Shown here piece after piece: positions 1 through 7,859 of a stretch of DNA of 64,000 nt (position 1 is its first letter; the number at the start of each line of letters is the position of its first letter). The notes under the pieces were generated by a model. The model was not told the DNA's origin and did not search any database. It saw only the letters and a list, made by a program, of their open reading frames with translations. Both the position numbers and the translations under genes were made by a program. The stretch comes from Salipaludibacillus neizhouensis (GTDB taxonomy: Bacteria; Bacillota; Bacilli; Bacillales; Salisediminibacteriaceae). Where the stretch lies: assembly GCF_002886185.1 (NCBI RefSeq), contig NZ_KZ614147.1:655187-719186 (forward strand), written 5' to 3'.

Positions 1-1
1 A

Positions 2-367
2 GTATTTTTTGAAAAGGATTTACCAGAGCTTCTTGCCGACAGGAACAAGTTACAGCAAGTTTTCATGAATCTTTTTAATAATGCTATTCAAGCAATGCCT
101 GATGGAGGTAACTTGATAATTCGCTCCAGTCTAGACGATCAACTGAAACAAATAGTGGTCTCAGTGAAAGATAGTGGTTCGGGGATGAGTTGTGAAACGC
201 TCCAAAAACTAGGTACGCCATTTTTTACAACAAAGGAATCGGGTACAGGCTTAGGACTTACGACAAGTTATCGTATTATCGAGGAAATGGGTGGTACGAT
301 CACCGTTCAATCAATCGAGCAAGGTGGCACCACATTCACCGTTTATATCCCATTGGAAATGAAATAA
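2..367 (+). CDS. Sensor histidine kinase, C-terminal ATPase domain (5' end outside window)
   Basis: This is the catalytic end of a membrane or soluble two-component sensor kinase; the frame is open from base 2, so the start lies outside the window. The visible part is the HATPase_c domain: an N box (LFNNAIQAMPDGG), a G1 box (DSGSGMS), an F box (PFFTTKE) and a G2 box (GTGLGL), followed by the usual closing beta strands and a stop at 365-367. It should bind ATP and phosphorylate a histidine further upstream. The sensor domain and dimerisation domain cannot be seen, so the signal is unknown. The box spelling is typical of the PAS-type and sporulation-type kinases of Bacillus, but that assignment is only suggestive. 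Confidence 0.9.
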   Translation, partial: VFFEKDLPELLADRNKLQQVFMNLFNNAIQAMPDGGNLIIRSSLDDQLKQIVVSVKDSGSGMSCETLQKLGTPFFTTKESGTGLGLTTSYRIIEEMGGTITVQSIEQGGTTFTVYIPLEMK

Positions 368-383
368 AAAGGCAACTTCCAAA

Positions 384-403
384 TAATGGGTGGTCTGACC
401 CCT
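384..403. repeat. Family D palindrome (imperfect GGGGTCTGACCCC)
   Basis: A short palindrome spelled GGGTGGTCTGACCCCT lies 19 bases after the kinase stop codon. The same core recurs perfectly at 19254, 19338 and 22594 in this window. It resembles REP-type palindromes; no transposase is nearby. Confidence 0.6.
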
Positions 404-456
404 CGGATAGTATTCTTCATTTTTCAGACAGTTCATGATACATTGGAGGTAACAGA

Positions 457-1146
457 ATGGAGGAGATGGATATGAAACAGGCATTAGTTGTAGGTGCTAC
501 AGGACTTGTAGGCAGACATATTGTCAAAGAGTTGATTAAAAGCAATAAGTATGAAGAAATTCATCTTCTTACTAGATCAAAATCATTATTTTCTGATCAT
601 CCCAAGGTAAAGGAACATATTATCGATTTTGACTTCTTGGATCTAAAAAAGCATTTGTTTGACCAAGTATCGGATGTCTTTATTGCCATTGGGACAACGA
701 TGAAAAAGGTAAAATCACAAGAACAATTTATAAAAGTTGACTATACGTATCCACTGAGAATTGCAGAATATGCAACGGAAGCAGGCGCAGATAAAATACT
801 TCTCGTTTCTTCGATGGGAGCATCCCGTAATTCACGCTTCTTTTACAGCCGAGTTAAAGGCACGCTGGAGGATCAGATCCTTATGCTTAACCATCCATCG
901 GTACATATTTTCCGTCCATCGCTCCTTACAGGAGAAAGATTCGAAAATCGACCGGGGGAAAGAGCTGCTGAAGTGGTTAGTAAACCCCTTTCTTTCATTT
1001 TTAAAGGGAAGCTGGAAAAGTATGTACCTGTAAGAGGTGCCTCCGTAGCCTCGGTTATGGTAGAAGTGGCACAAGTAGACAGTAAAGGAATTCATGTGTA
1101 TGAATCTAATCTTATCCACCGATTGGGAGAGGTTTTGAAAAAATAA
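457..1146 (+). CDS. NAD(P)-binding Rossmann-fold protein, atypical short-chain dehydrogenase/epimerase type
   Basis: The 229-residue product begins with a nucleotide-binding Rossmann signature (LVVGATGLVGRHIV, residues about 9-22), the form GATGxxGxx seen in atypical short-chain dehydrogenases of the YbjT/HTATIP2-like group. Later segments, such as the SSMGAS stretch, a YxxxK-like SRVKGTLE segment and an RPSLLTGER segment, match that family. A reductase or regulatory NADPH-binding role is likely; the substrate is not evident. ATG 457 has GGAGGT at an ideal distance, so it is preferred to the ATGs five residues further on. The gene appears to be transcribed alone, with a small hairpin terminator about 55 bases downstream. 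Confidence 0.8.
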   Translation: MEEMDMKQALVVGATGLVGRHIVKELIKSNKYEEIHLLTRSKSLFSDHPKVKEHIIDFDFLDLKKHLFDQVSDVFIAIGTTMKKVKSQEQFIKVDYTYPLRIAEYATEAGADKILLVSSMGASRNSRFFYSRVKGTLEDQILMLNHPSVHIFRPSLLTGERFENRPGERAAEVVSKPLSFIFKGKLEKYVPVRGASVASVMVEVAQVDSKGIHVYESNLIHRLGEVLKK

Positions 1147-1197
1147 TGAATGAACCGATACTTTTTATTGATTTAAGAAAATAAAGTAAAGCTTTTC

Positions 1198-1226
1198 TTA
1201 AAACCGGCACTCGTCGGTTTTTTCTT
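1198..1226 (+). terminator. Rho-independent terminator after the Rossmann-fold gene
   Basis: A short stem AAAACCG...CGGTTTT is followed by a T-rich tract (TTTTTTCTTTT). It is 50 bases past the stop codon at 1146. Confidence 0.6.
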
Positions 1227-1361
1227 TTATTCTTGAAAAAAACATGGTAAAGTTTCGTTGAAATATACATATGAATTAGTACATCAAAACCCGGTAGGAT
1301 TTTCTGACTATCGATTATTGTTGTATAATTAACCTAATATAAAACGAAAGGGGCTAGGTCT

Positions 1362-1676
1362 GTGGACATTCCTGCTAGTGTAGTCATTAGAAAGATGGAA
1401 GAGGAGCTGGATAAGCTAAAGGTTTCCGTTAACGCCTCCGAAAATACATATCGAGAACATGCTCAAGTGCTAAAAACGTATTGTGATCTTCTTCTCGACA
1501 CGAAAACAGAAGCACCGGCCCCAAAGGTTCAGCATGCAACCGTAAACGATGTTCATGGCCGAAAAGGGGAGAGAACCGAACATCAGCAAACACCGGAAAG
1601 TCATTCCGCTAAGAAAAGCGGCACTGTATATGACGGAGGAGATAACCCGGAAAGTGACAGTTTGTTTGATTTTTAA
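1362..1676 (+). CDS. ywdI: YwdI family protein
   Basis: A 104-residue protein of unknown function matching the Bacillus YwdI family. The N-terminal half (residues 1-50) is a predicted helix with heptad-like spacing (PASVVIRKMEEELDKLK, then a second helix ending in LLLD). The C-terminal half is polar, low in complexity and probably disordered. The start is GTG at 1362, with AAAGGGG upstream. In B. subtilis ywdI lies near ywdK and gerQ, and the same order is kept here, which supports the call. No signal peptide, membrane segment or catalytic motif is visible. Confidence 0.75.
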   Translation: MDIPASVVIRKMEEELDKLKVSVNASENTYREHAQVLKTYCDLLLDTKTEAPAPKVQHATVNDVHGRKGERTEHQQTPESHSAKKSGTVYDGGDNPESDSLFDF

Positions 1677-1821
1677 AGGCTTTTTAAATGTGGTTGCTTT
1701 TGAAAAAATTAAAGACAGTATGATGAAAATTACGATTTGATAAATAGATATGGTATGCTTTTCTTGGGAAATAAACACAGAAATTATCCAGCATAAAGCG
1801 TGGTAAAAAGGAGAATGAATG

Positions 1822-2193
1822 ATGAAGTTATTTTTACTATTAGGAAGTGCAAATGCATTTTTATTCGTTGCACTGGGTGCATTCGGTGCACATGCCTTGA
1901 AGGACAAACTCGAAGCGACAGGTTACCTTAAAACATTTGAAACAGGCGTCCAATACCATATGATTCATGCGGTGGCTTTAATTGCAGTAGCCATCCTCAC
2001 AAAGTATTTGTCTGCTACAGGGCTTGTCCATGGAGCGGGTTGGGCATTTTTGATTGGAATCATTCTTTTTTCGGGGAGTCTTTATGCCCTAAGTTTAACA
2101 GGAATTAAAATTCTCGGAGCAATTACGCCACTTGGAGGTTTAGCATTCCTAGTCGGGTGGGCGCTCTTATTCGCAGCCGCATGGATGGAATAA
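1822..2193 (+). CDS. ywdK: YwdK, DUF423 small membrane protein
   Basis: A 123-residue integral membrane protein of the DUF423 family with about four hydrophobic segments (residues about 3-22, 44-63, 70-90 and 97-119). The conserved N-terminal motif GAFGAHALK, just after the first hydrophobic stretch, is diagnostic. ATG 1822 has AGGAG at 8 bases; the overlapping ATG at 1819 is closer to the Shine-Dalgarno and would add one residue. Its biochemical function is not known. The neighbours ywdI and gerQ match the B. subtilis order. Confidence 0.85.
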   Translation: MKLFLLLGSANAFLFVALGAFGAHALKDKLEATGYLKTFETGVQYHMIHAVALIAVAILTKYLSATGLVHGAGWAFLIGIILFSGSLYALSLTGIKILGAITPLGGLAFLVGWALLFAAAWME

Positions 2194-2202
2194 ATTAAAT
2201 AA

Positions 2203-2302
2203 TAGCACCATTTCTAGTAGCACCATTTCTAGTAGCACCTACACGAAATTCGTAGGTGCTACTAGTGTAGGTGCTACTACTAGCGAGGTGCTAACGAGAA
2301 TG
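2203..2302. repeat. Family C palindrome cluster (GTAGCACCTAC / GTAGGTGCTAC)
   Basis: The gap between the convergent ywdK and gerQ genes holds two direct copies of TAGCACCATTTCTAG. They are followed by a palindrome with arms CTAGTAGCACCTACACGAA and TTCGTAGGTGCTACTAG, then two further degenerate half-palindromes. The strong stem could end transcription from both sides. The core arms recur at seven other places in the window. Confidence 0.8.
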
Positions 2303-2321
2303 CTAGTGAAAAAGTTATATC

Positions 2322-2834
2322 TTACCTCGGTGGATAGGCCGACAAGCCTTGTTGTGCTCCGTTAAAAGGATAGTCGTAATCTAATTCCTCATCAAACGTG
2401 GCATAATCAAAGTTCACCATTAAGAGTAAGTATCGTTTACCCGTTTCTGGATCGCTCAAAATGATATGGTCACGACCAGCAGCTTCAACGACACCCTTGA
2501 AAATTTTTGCGTTCCATCTGTCGTTATTTTCGAAAGTCATATAAAAAGTACCGACTTTACCGCGATTTAAGCGTAGTATATTTTCGATATAGGACTGCTC
2601 AGGAGGAAGTTGACCCGGAACATCTATAACAGGTGAAAACGGTTGTTGCTGCTGTGGTTGCTGTTGAGCGAAAGCTGGTGGCGGTGGCATCGGTGTACCT
2701 GGTAGGTAAGGCTGTTGTTGCTGTTGCGGATATTGTTGACCGGCAGTAGAAGCCTTATCAGCTTGATAACCACCCCCTTGATATCCATTGTAAGCCCCAT
2801 TCGACATATATGGAGAACCTCCTTGTGGATACAT
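2322..2834 (-). CDS. gerQ: Spore coat protein GerQ
   Basis: GerQ is a spore coat protein that is cross-linked by transglutaminase and is needed for CwlJ activity in germination. This 170-residue copy has a Gly/Tyr/Gln/Pro-rich N-terminal half (about residues 1-80, with several Q runs that would offer transglutaminase substrates). A conserved C-terminal domain follows (about residues 85-155, with YIENILRLNRGKVGTFYMTF and a DYDYPF end). The start ATG has GGGAG at a normal distance. It lies directly downstream of cwlJ on the same strand, with a 53-base gap, as in B. subtilis. It is presumably expressed in the mother cell; I did not find a clear sigma-E or sigma-K promoter. Confidence 0.95.
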   Translation of the reverse strand: MYPQGGSPYMSNGAYNGYQGGGYQADKASTAGQQYPQQQQQPYLPGTPMPPPPAFAQQQPQQQQPFSPVIDVPGQLPPEQSYIENILRLNRGKVGTFYMTFENNDRWNAKIFKGVVEAAGRDHIILSDPETGKRYLLLMVNFDYATFDEELDYDYPFNGAQQGLSAYPPR

Positions 2835-2887
2835 ATCGTCACTCCCTCTTTGTTATTTTTTCACTTACAATTCTTCCTGACCATACT

Positions 2888-3319
2888 CTAGTAGACGTTG
2901 TACACATCCTCACAATCTTCGACTCGAGGGGAGTAAAAACAATGCAATTTATATCTCCCGGTATTAGGCTGGCCCCACCATTCAGCAGGGCAGTCACCTT
3001 CAGGTCTGAAAAACCAAAGTGAAAACTCAGCAGGATGGAATCGTTCCCCTTGAACCAGTCTGCGAGCAAGACGCTTATCTCTTTCTCGTGCATGCTGATA
3101 AAAGTAACTTTTATGAGTTGCTTCAAACCCACCAGGAGACTGGTATACCATTTTTGTAACATCTGTAATATTTTCAAAATCCAAACAAGGAACGCGAACT
3201 CGGTTTACCATCGTATTTCCCGCCTGTAGCATCCCAAGTTCCCCTTCGCCTTCTGCCTCTGCTCGCATTAAGCGACCAAGCAGTTCAATATCACGTTCAC
3301 GTGTTTTAATAACAGCCAT
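2888..3319 (-). CDS. cwlJ: Spore cortex-lytic cell wall hydrolase CwlJ
   Basis: This is a 143-residue hydrolase of the SleB/CwlJ (Hydrolase_2) family that degrades cortex peptidoglycan during germination. The segment RLMRAEAEGEGELGM carries the conserved glutamates thought to be catalytic, and the NTMVNRV and FSLWFFRPEG segments are typical of CwlJ. It has no signal peptide, as expected for CwlJ, which is deposited by the mother cell. ATG 3319 is preceded by AAGGAGGT at 8 bases; an upstream in-frame GTG at 3328 overlaps that Shine-Dalgarno and is rejected. gerQ follows on the same strand, and the two products work together. Confidence 0.95.
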   Translation of the reverse strand: MAVIKTRERDIELLGRLMRAEAEGEGELGMLQAGNTMVNRVRVPCLDFENITDVTKMVYQSPGGFEATHKSYFYQHARERDKRLARRLVQGERFHPAEFSLWFFRPEGDCPAEWWGQPNTGRYKLHCFYSPRVEDCEDVYNVY

Positions 3320-3427
3320 TTTCAACACCTCCTTAATACAACCATGCTAAAGACATTGTATGTGCTGACACCCAAGTTATGACATAAAAAAAAGTCCCCA
3401 AAAAAGAGCTTTCGGTGAGATTGCACA

Positions 3428-3466
3428 TAAAAAACCCGAGCGCATTGTTTCGCAATCGGGTTTTAA
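3428..3466 (-). terminator. Terminator downstream of hemQ
   Basis: A hairpin with arms AAAACCCGA and TCGGGTTTT and A/T runs on both sides. It lies 70 bases beyond the hemQ stop codon on the minus strand and also insulates cwlJ. Confidence 0.8.
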
Positions 3467-3533
3467 AAGAGTTTATTTTTTGTACCACAAAAGATGTTAC
3501 CGAACTTATCGTATTAAAGACTTGCTGTAATTT

Positions 3534-4277
3534 TTATATATGCAAAAACTGTTTAATTTTATCGTCATCTAACATAGTTCCAACATAGAAGGAACCAAAC
3601 TCACTGTAGCGAGCGCTCACTTCGTCAAAGCGCATTTCATATACGAGTTTCTTGAATTGCAATACATCATGTGCAAACAAAGTAACTCCCCACTCCCAGT
3701 CGTCTAACCCAACCGATCCAGAGATGATTTGGCGTACCTTTCCAGCATAGCTTCGACCAATCATACCATGGCTTCTCATCATTGTTTGGCGTTCTTCCAT
3801 CGGCAGCATGTACCAATTATCATTTCCTTGACGACGCTTGTCCATAGGATAGAAACAAACATATTTCCATTTTGGTAAAATAGGTTTCAAACGAGCCTGA
3901 ATTTCAGGGTCTTGATCAGGATCCTTATCGGCAGGAAGATAATTACTTAGTTCCACGACAGAAACATAGGAATAGGTAGGAACAGTATATTCCGCCAATT
4001 GTGTTTTGTTAAAAGCAGTTTCCAGTTCAATTAACTCGTCCATTGTTGGTCTTAAAAGAAAAATCATAAAGTCGGCCTTTTGACCAAGAATCGAATATAG
4101 TCCATGACTTCCTTCGAACTTTGCTTGCGTTTTATCCCACTTTTCAAGCAGCTTCATAAATTCTGACATGATCGATTCACGCTTGTCAGAGGAAAGTTTT
4201 TTCCACTCTGTCCAATTCATCTTCCGGCAATCATGCAAGCAATACCATCCATCTAACGTTTTTGCTGGTTCTGCCAT
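3534..4277 (-). CDS. hemQ: Coproheme decarboxylase HemQ (chlorite dismutase-like)
   Basis: HemQ carries out the last step of the coproporphyrin-dependent haem pathway of Gram-positive bacteria, the peroxide-driven decarboxylation of coproheme to haem b. The 247-residue length is typical. The motif CFYPMDKRR (residues 141-149) holds the conserved tyrosine (Y143) and lysine (K147). The C-terminal [15 protein letters not shown] segment, followed by [10 protein letters not shown], is also characteristic. The start ATG has GGAG at 9 bases. B. subtilis ywfI (hemQ) is likewise near pta (ywfJ region) and ywfL. It is transcribed alone and ends at a strong hairpin. Confidence 0.95.
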   Translation of the reverse strand: MAEPAKTLDGWYCLHDCRKMNWTEWKKLSSDKRESIMSEFMKLLEKWDKTQAKFEGSHGLYSILGQKADFMIFLLRPTMDELIELETAFNKTQLAEYTVPTYSYVSVVELSNYLPADKDPDQDPEIQARLKPILPKWKYVCFYPMDKRRQGNDNWYMLPMEERQTMMRSHGMIGRSYAGKVRQIISGSVGLDDWEWGVTLFAHDVLQFKKLVYEMRFDEVSARYSEFGSFYVGTMLDDDKIKQFLHI

Positions 4278-4461
4278 ATTTATTCACTCCATTTCTTAGT
4301 ATGTATGTAAGATCACTCGTCATTCATTTCATCACAACTCCTATTATACTAGGACACACTGGAAAAACAAACAGCACGCCTTTAAAAGGTGTGCTGAAAG
4401 AATATCAACATTCAAAATGGGGGCATAGGCAAAGAAACTTTCCTTTTAAGAGTTTAATGGT

Positions 4462-5220
4462 TTATTTTGTTACCGACCGTTTTAGGAATGCTTGAATTGC
4501 ACGATGATGATCCTTTGATTTGCCGGCAGCACGTTGGGCGGTTACTTCAGCGTCCAGCACTTGTCTTAGAGGCAAAACTGTTCCTGCTTTCATATTCTGT
4601 TTCATGGAAGAGTAGGCAGGCATAGGGACACGCGTCAATGCATGAATAAGTTTCTCCGGATGACCTATGTCCTGAATCAGTCCAATGCGGAGGGCTTCTT
4701 CTGAATCGATTGTGTCACCGAGTGCTAATTCAAGAGCTTTAGCAAACCCGATAATTCTCGGTAAGAAATAGGAGGCACCAGCATCAGGAGTTAATCCTAT
4801 ATGCAGAAAACTCAAGGCAATTTTAATACCAGGATCGGCAAATCGGAAATCACAGGCAAGGGCAAGACTGAGACCAGCCCCCACAGCAGTACCGTTCATG
4901 TGAGCTACGGTTGGTTTCTCTATGCTGTCGATAAGCATGATGAGTTTGTTATAGGTGCTTTCTAAATACGCACCGTAATCAAAGGATTTCATCTCTTTTA
5001 CAGGAATACTTTTTAGATCAGCACCACTAGAAAAGGAGCCTTCGATACCAGTGAGGAGAATGACTTTTACATCCCCATCTTTCCGGGCAGCTAAAAAGGC
5101 CTCGTATAATTCCTCATGCATTTCTGTGTTTATCGCATTTTTTACGTGTGGACGATTCATAGTAATCGTCGCCACACCATCTTGTACATTATAAAGGACG
5201 GTAGTTTGTTTCAAACTCAT
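4462..5220 (-). CDS. Enoyl-CoA hydratase/isomerase family protein
   Basis: A 252-residue crotonase-fold protein. The oxyanion-hole segments are present: SSGADLK (residues about 64-70) and the AHMNGTAVGAGLSLALACDFRFAD region (about 105-128). The catalytic glutamates of classical hydratases are not obvious (the second-loop region reads GLTPDAGASYFLPR), so the exact reaction (hydratase, isomerase or related) is open. The start ATG has AGGAGG at 9 bases. It lies downstream of the FadH-like reductase on the same strand but is separated by 370 bases of repeats. A shared role in unsaturated fatty acid breakdown is plausible, although no FadR site is visible in front of it. Confidence 0.85.
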   Translation of the reverse strand: MSLKQTTVLYNVQDGVATITMNRPHVKNAINTEMHEELYEAFLAARKDGDVKVILLTGIEGSFSSGADLKSIPVKEMKSFDYGAYLESTYNKLIMLIDSIEKPTVAHMNGTAVGAGLSLALACDFRFADPGIKIALSFLHIGLTPDAGASYFLPRIIGFAKALELALGDTIDSEEALRIGLIQDIGHPEKLIHALTRVPMPAYSSMKQNMKAGTVLPLRQVLDAEVTAQRAAGKSKDHHRAIQAFLKRSVTK

Positions 5221-5254
5221 GATTAGTTCCTCCTTGATTATAAAATTATAGTTT

Positions 5255-5582
5255 TAGAGACTGTTGTTTCCTTTCGAACAGAGGAGCTCGAATCCACTCT
5301 AGGCGGACGCTTTCCGCGGGCAATGCTTCAGCCTCCTCTAAGAAAAACGGCATAGCCGTCTTTTATTAAATACAGCGTGATCTTTTAGCCACCATCATTT
5401 AAGTATCAAGGGTGGGTTTCCCTTGATACTTGTGGCGTAAAGATAGCTGTCATCTTATACTTTCTTACCCTCGGACAAAGACCATCCTCCGGGGTCTTCA
5501 GCTATTGCTTTTCCCGCTGGAGTCGCCGCCTACGCTCTTTCGAGTTATTTCTTCGATAAATGAAAATCAACAAAGACGCTAC
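5255..5582. repeat. Family A1 repeat interrupted by a family B element
   Basis: The gap between the enoyl-CoA hydratase and the FadH-like gene is entirely repeat. The left part (5255-5338) has GTTGTTT, CGAACAGAGG, CTCGAATCC and GGCGGACGCTTTCCGCGGGC. The right part (5473-5580) has GGGGTCTTCAGC, TTTTCCCGCTGGAGTCGCCG and TTTCGAGTTATTT. Intact versions at 34710 and 44030 carry these halves next to each other, so the B element at 5339-5467 is an insertion. Confidence 0.85.
5339..5467 (+). repeat. Family B palindromic element, copy 1 (inserted in family A)
   Basis: The element runs from TAAGAAAAACGG to CTTTCTTA. It contains the small hairpin ACGGCATAGCCGT, then a long hairpin: ACAGC pairs with GCTGT, ATCTTTTAGCCAC with GTGGCGTAAAGAT, and GTATCAAGGG with CCCTTGATAC. 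It is flanked on the left by CCTC (5335-5338) and on the right by CCTC (5469-5472), one base past the end, which is a possible target duplication. Confidence 0.85.
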
Positions 5583-5589
5583 GCATTTT

Positions 5590-7518
5590 TTATAAAGCTC
5601 GTGCTAATACAGCGCCGTCGTATATTGCTTTTTTCGCATCTAATCCAAGTGCATCCTTGGCACCGCCGATAATATGCACCGGTTTACCTAGCTGAGTAAG
5701 TTTCTCAACCAAATCATTATTAGTCAGCTGTCCAGCTGCGAGAACAACGGTATCTGCTTTTATCATTTTCTTTTCGCCATCAAGCGTATACGTAACGGAA
5801 TGGGCATCTATACAGTGATAATGGTCGATTCCACCAATCATTTGGACGCCATTCTGCTTCATTTCCATGATCGTTGCCCACCGGGTTGTTTTGCCAATTC
5901 CTTTTGCAAACGACTTGCTTCGTTGTAAAAGCGTGATCGATGAGACGCCTTTTTCTTTTAAAAATAACGCTAAATCGCATGCAATACCGCCGCCACCAAT
6001 AATCACAACATTGTCACCAGTCTTCGCAGTTCCTTCAAAAACTTGACGGTAGGAAATAATATTAGGATCATTCACCCCATCAATTTCGGGTACACGGGGA
6101 ACGATACCTGTAGAAAGAATAATTTCATCCGCTTGGTTAATTAGTGGGTCTTCTCCAGTAAGGTGTGTTCCTAGCTTAACGGTGACACCTAGTAGCTTTA
6201 ATTGGATGCGGTAATAACGTAACGTTTCGTAGAATTCCTGTTTTCCCGGAATTCGTTTTGAATAATTGAGTTGACCGCCAATTTCATCTTTTTCATCTAC
6301 AATAGTGACAGAATGTCCGCGTTCAGCAGAAACTCGTGCTGTTTCTAATCCTGCAGGCCCTGCACCAATGATAAGAATGTTCTTCTTCGTTTTTGCTGGA
6401 ATCATGAGAAGTTCAGTTTCACGTCCTGCCTCTGGGTTTACGAGGCAAGTCGCAGCTTTTCCTTCAAAAACATGGTCAAGACAGGCTTGGTTACAGGCAA
6501 TACAAGTATTTACCTCGTCAAAACGACCTTCCCTTCCTTTTGTGACAATCGCAGGATCAGCTAAAAATGGACGGGCCATCGACACTAATTGAACTGTTCC
6601 TTTCTCAAGAATGTCATTTGCATCCTGCGGATCATTAATGCGATTGCTTGCTACCACGGGAATATCGACTTCTTGAGCAATTTTCTCAGCAACAGGTACG
6701 AATTTCATCCGTGGTACTTTCATTGAAATAGTAGGTACGCGAGATTCGTGCCAGCCAATCCCGATGTTGAGCAGATCTGCCCCAGCTTTCTCCACTCTTT
6801 TTGCAAAGTGAAGCGTTTCCATTTCAGTTGTGCTTCCTTCAATTAAATCAAGTCCTGACATGCGAAACAAAACAGGATAGTCGGGTCCAACCGTGCGACG
6901 GACAGCTTCGGTGATTTTCAAGGCAAATTGAAGTCTATTTTCAAATGAGCCACCCCAGTTGTCGGTCCGTTTATTGGTAACGGGGGAGAGGAATTGATTA
7001 ATAAGATATCCTTCCGAACCCATGATTTCCACGGCATCAAAGCCGGCGTCTTTCGCTCGGCGTGCGCCTTGGGCAAAGTCTTCAATCGTTCGTTTGATGT
7101 CTTCCTCGGTCATTTCCCTCGGTTGATCAGGGTTGATTGGTGATTGAAGAGGAGAGGGGGCAACCGGATCCAGTTGAGTACTCGCTTTATACGCATATCG
7201 GCCAGCATGAAATAATTGCAGGGCAATGGCGCCACCTTCGTCATGAACGCCTTGCGTCAACGGTTTCCATCGTTGAACATCCTCTTCTTCATAAATCGTC
7301 ATGAAGTCATGGCCACCGCTGCCTTCTGCATTCACAGCAGCACCACCCGTGACAATCAGACCAACATCATGTTTAGCCCGGAGCTTGTAAAACTCAGTCA
7401 GCTTTTCAATCCCGTTCTCAAGACCTTCAATTCCAACGTGCATCGAACCCATAATAACTCTGCTTCTCAAAGCTAAACCATTGATAGAAATCGGCTTAAA
7501 TAACGATTCGCAATGCAT
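5590..7518 (-). CDS. NADH:flavin oxidoreductase, 2,4-dienoyl-CoA reductase (FadH) type
   Basis: A 642-residue two-domain enzyme. The N-terminal part (about 1-340) is an old-yellow-enzyme-type FMN TIM barrel. A four-cysteine iron-sulfur motif follows (CIACNQACLDHVFEGKAATC region, about 340-365). The C-terminal part (about 380-640) binds FAD and NAD(P), with IIGAGPAGLETARV and a second GGGGIACDLALF motif. This architecture is that of bacterial 2,4-dienoyl-CoA reductase and trimethylamine dehydrogenase relatives. ATG 7518 has AAGGGGG at 8 bases; a TTG eight codons earlier lacks a ribosome binding site. A FadR-type operator overlaps its promoter, which supports a role in fatty acid oxidation. FadH activity is inferred; related enzymes have other substrates. 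Confidence 0.85.
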   Translation of the reverse strand: MHCESLFKPISINGLALRSRVIMGSMHVGIEGLENGIEKLTEFYKLRAKHDVGLIVTGGAAVNAEGSGGHDFMTIYEEEDVQRWKPLTQGVHDEGGAIALQLFHAGRYAYKASTQLDPVAPSPLQSPINPDQPREMTEEDIKRTIEDFAQGARRAKDAGFDAVEIMGSEGYLINQFLSPVTNKRTDNWGGSFENRLQFALKITEAVRRTVGPDYPVLFRMSGLDLIEGSTTEMETLHFAKRVEKAGADLLNIGIGWHESRVPTISMKVPRMKFVPVAEKIAQEVDIPVVASNRINDPQDANDILEKGTVQLVSMARPFLADPAIVTKGREGRFDEVNTCIACNQACLDHVFEGKAATCLVNPEAGRETELLMIPAKTKKNILIIGAGPAGLETARVSAERGHSVTIVDEKDEIGGQLNYSKRIPGKQEFYETLRYYRIQLKLLGVTVKLGTHLTGEDPLINQADEIILSTGIVPRVPEIDGVNDPNIISYRQVFEGTAKTGDNVVIIGGGGIACDLALFLKEKGVSSITLLQRSKSFAKGIGKTTRWATIMEMKQNGVQMIGGIDHYHCIDAHSVTYTLDGEKKMIKADTVVLAAGQLTNNDLVEKLTQLGKPVHIIGGAKDALGLDAKKAIYDGAVLARAL

Positions 7519-7588
7519 AAAATCCCCCTTAGATTTTGACAAGGTAAAGAAATAGTTGATTCTTTCCTTTTATTACGTTCGAATAAAA

Positions 7589-7606
7589 TGAGTGACTATT
7601 CATTCA
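7589..7606 (-). promoter_or_regulatory. FadR-type operator over the FadH-like gene promoter
   Basis: On the minus strand the site reads TGAATGAATAGTCACTCA, one mismatch from the Bacillus FadR consensus TGAATGAMTANTCATTCA. It starts inside a TATAAT -10 box (7606-7611, minus strand) that lies 18 bases from a TTGCAA -35, so bound repressor would cover the transcription start. Confidence 0.75.
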
Positions 7607-7635
7607 TTATACTGAAAAAAGGAAGAAGATTGCAA
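7606..7635 (-). promoter_or_regulatory. Sigma-A-like promoter for the FadH-like gene
   Basis: Minus-strand TTGCAA (7635-7630), an 18-base spacer and TATAAT (7611-7606), about 90 bases before the ATG at 7518. The remaining gap to pta (7636-7859) shows no other gene, only A/T-rich sequence that must hold the pta promoter, which I could not define. Confidence 0.55.
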
Positions 7636-7859
7636 TGAGAAGGAAGTATCGATTTGAAACAATCAGGATTTTTAAGATTGGAGAAGGAAGGGTATATTAA
7701 TAAAAGCTCCTTTTTAAAACGGATCATTTTCCTTATGATTGAAGGAAACGATTACACTTTTTGGAAAATTAGAACTTTAATTTGAAGCGCATGAATAATT
7801 TATTTTTACCTAAAGAAAGAGTATGCTAAAAGGTAGAGAGTATTAAAGGAGGTTTTCCT

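Noticed and set aside
7780-7800. A cre-like sequence (TTTGAAGCGCATGAA) before pta
   Set aside because: The spacing is one base short of the consensus and the symmetry is poor. CcpA control of pta is known in B. subtilis but cannot be supported from this sequence.
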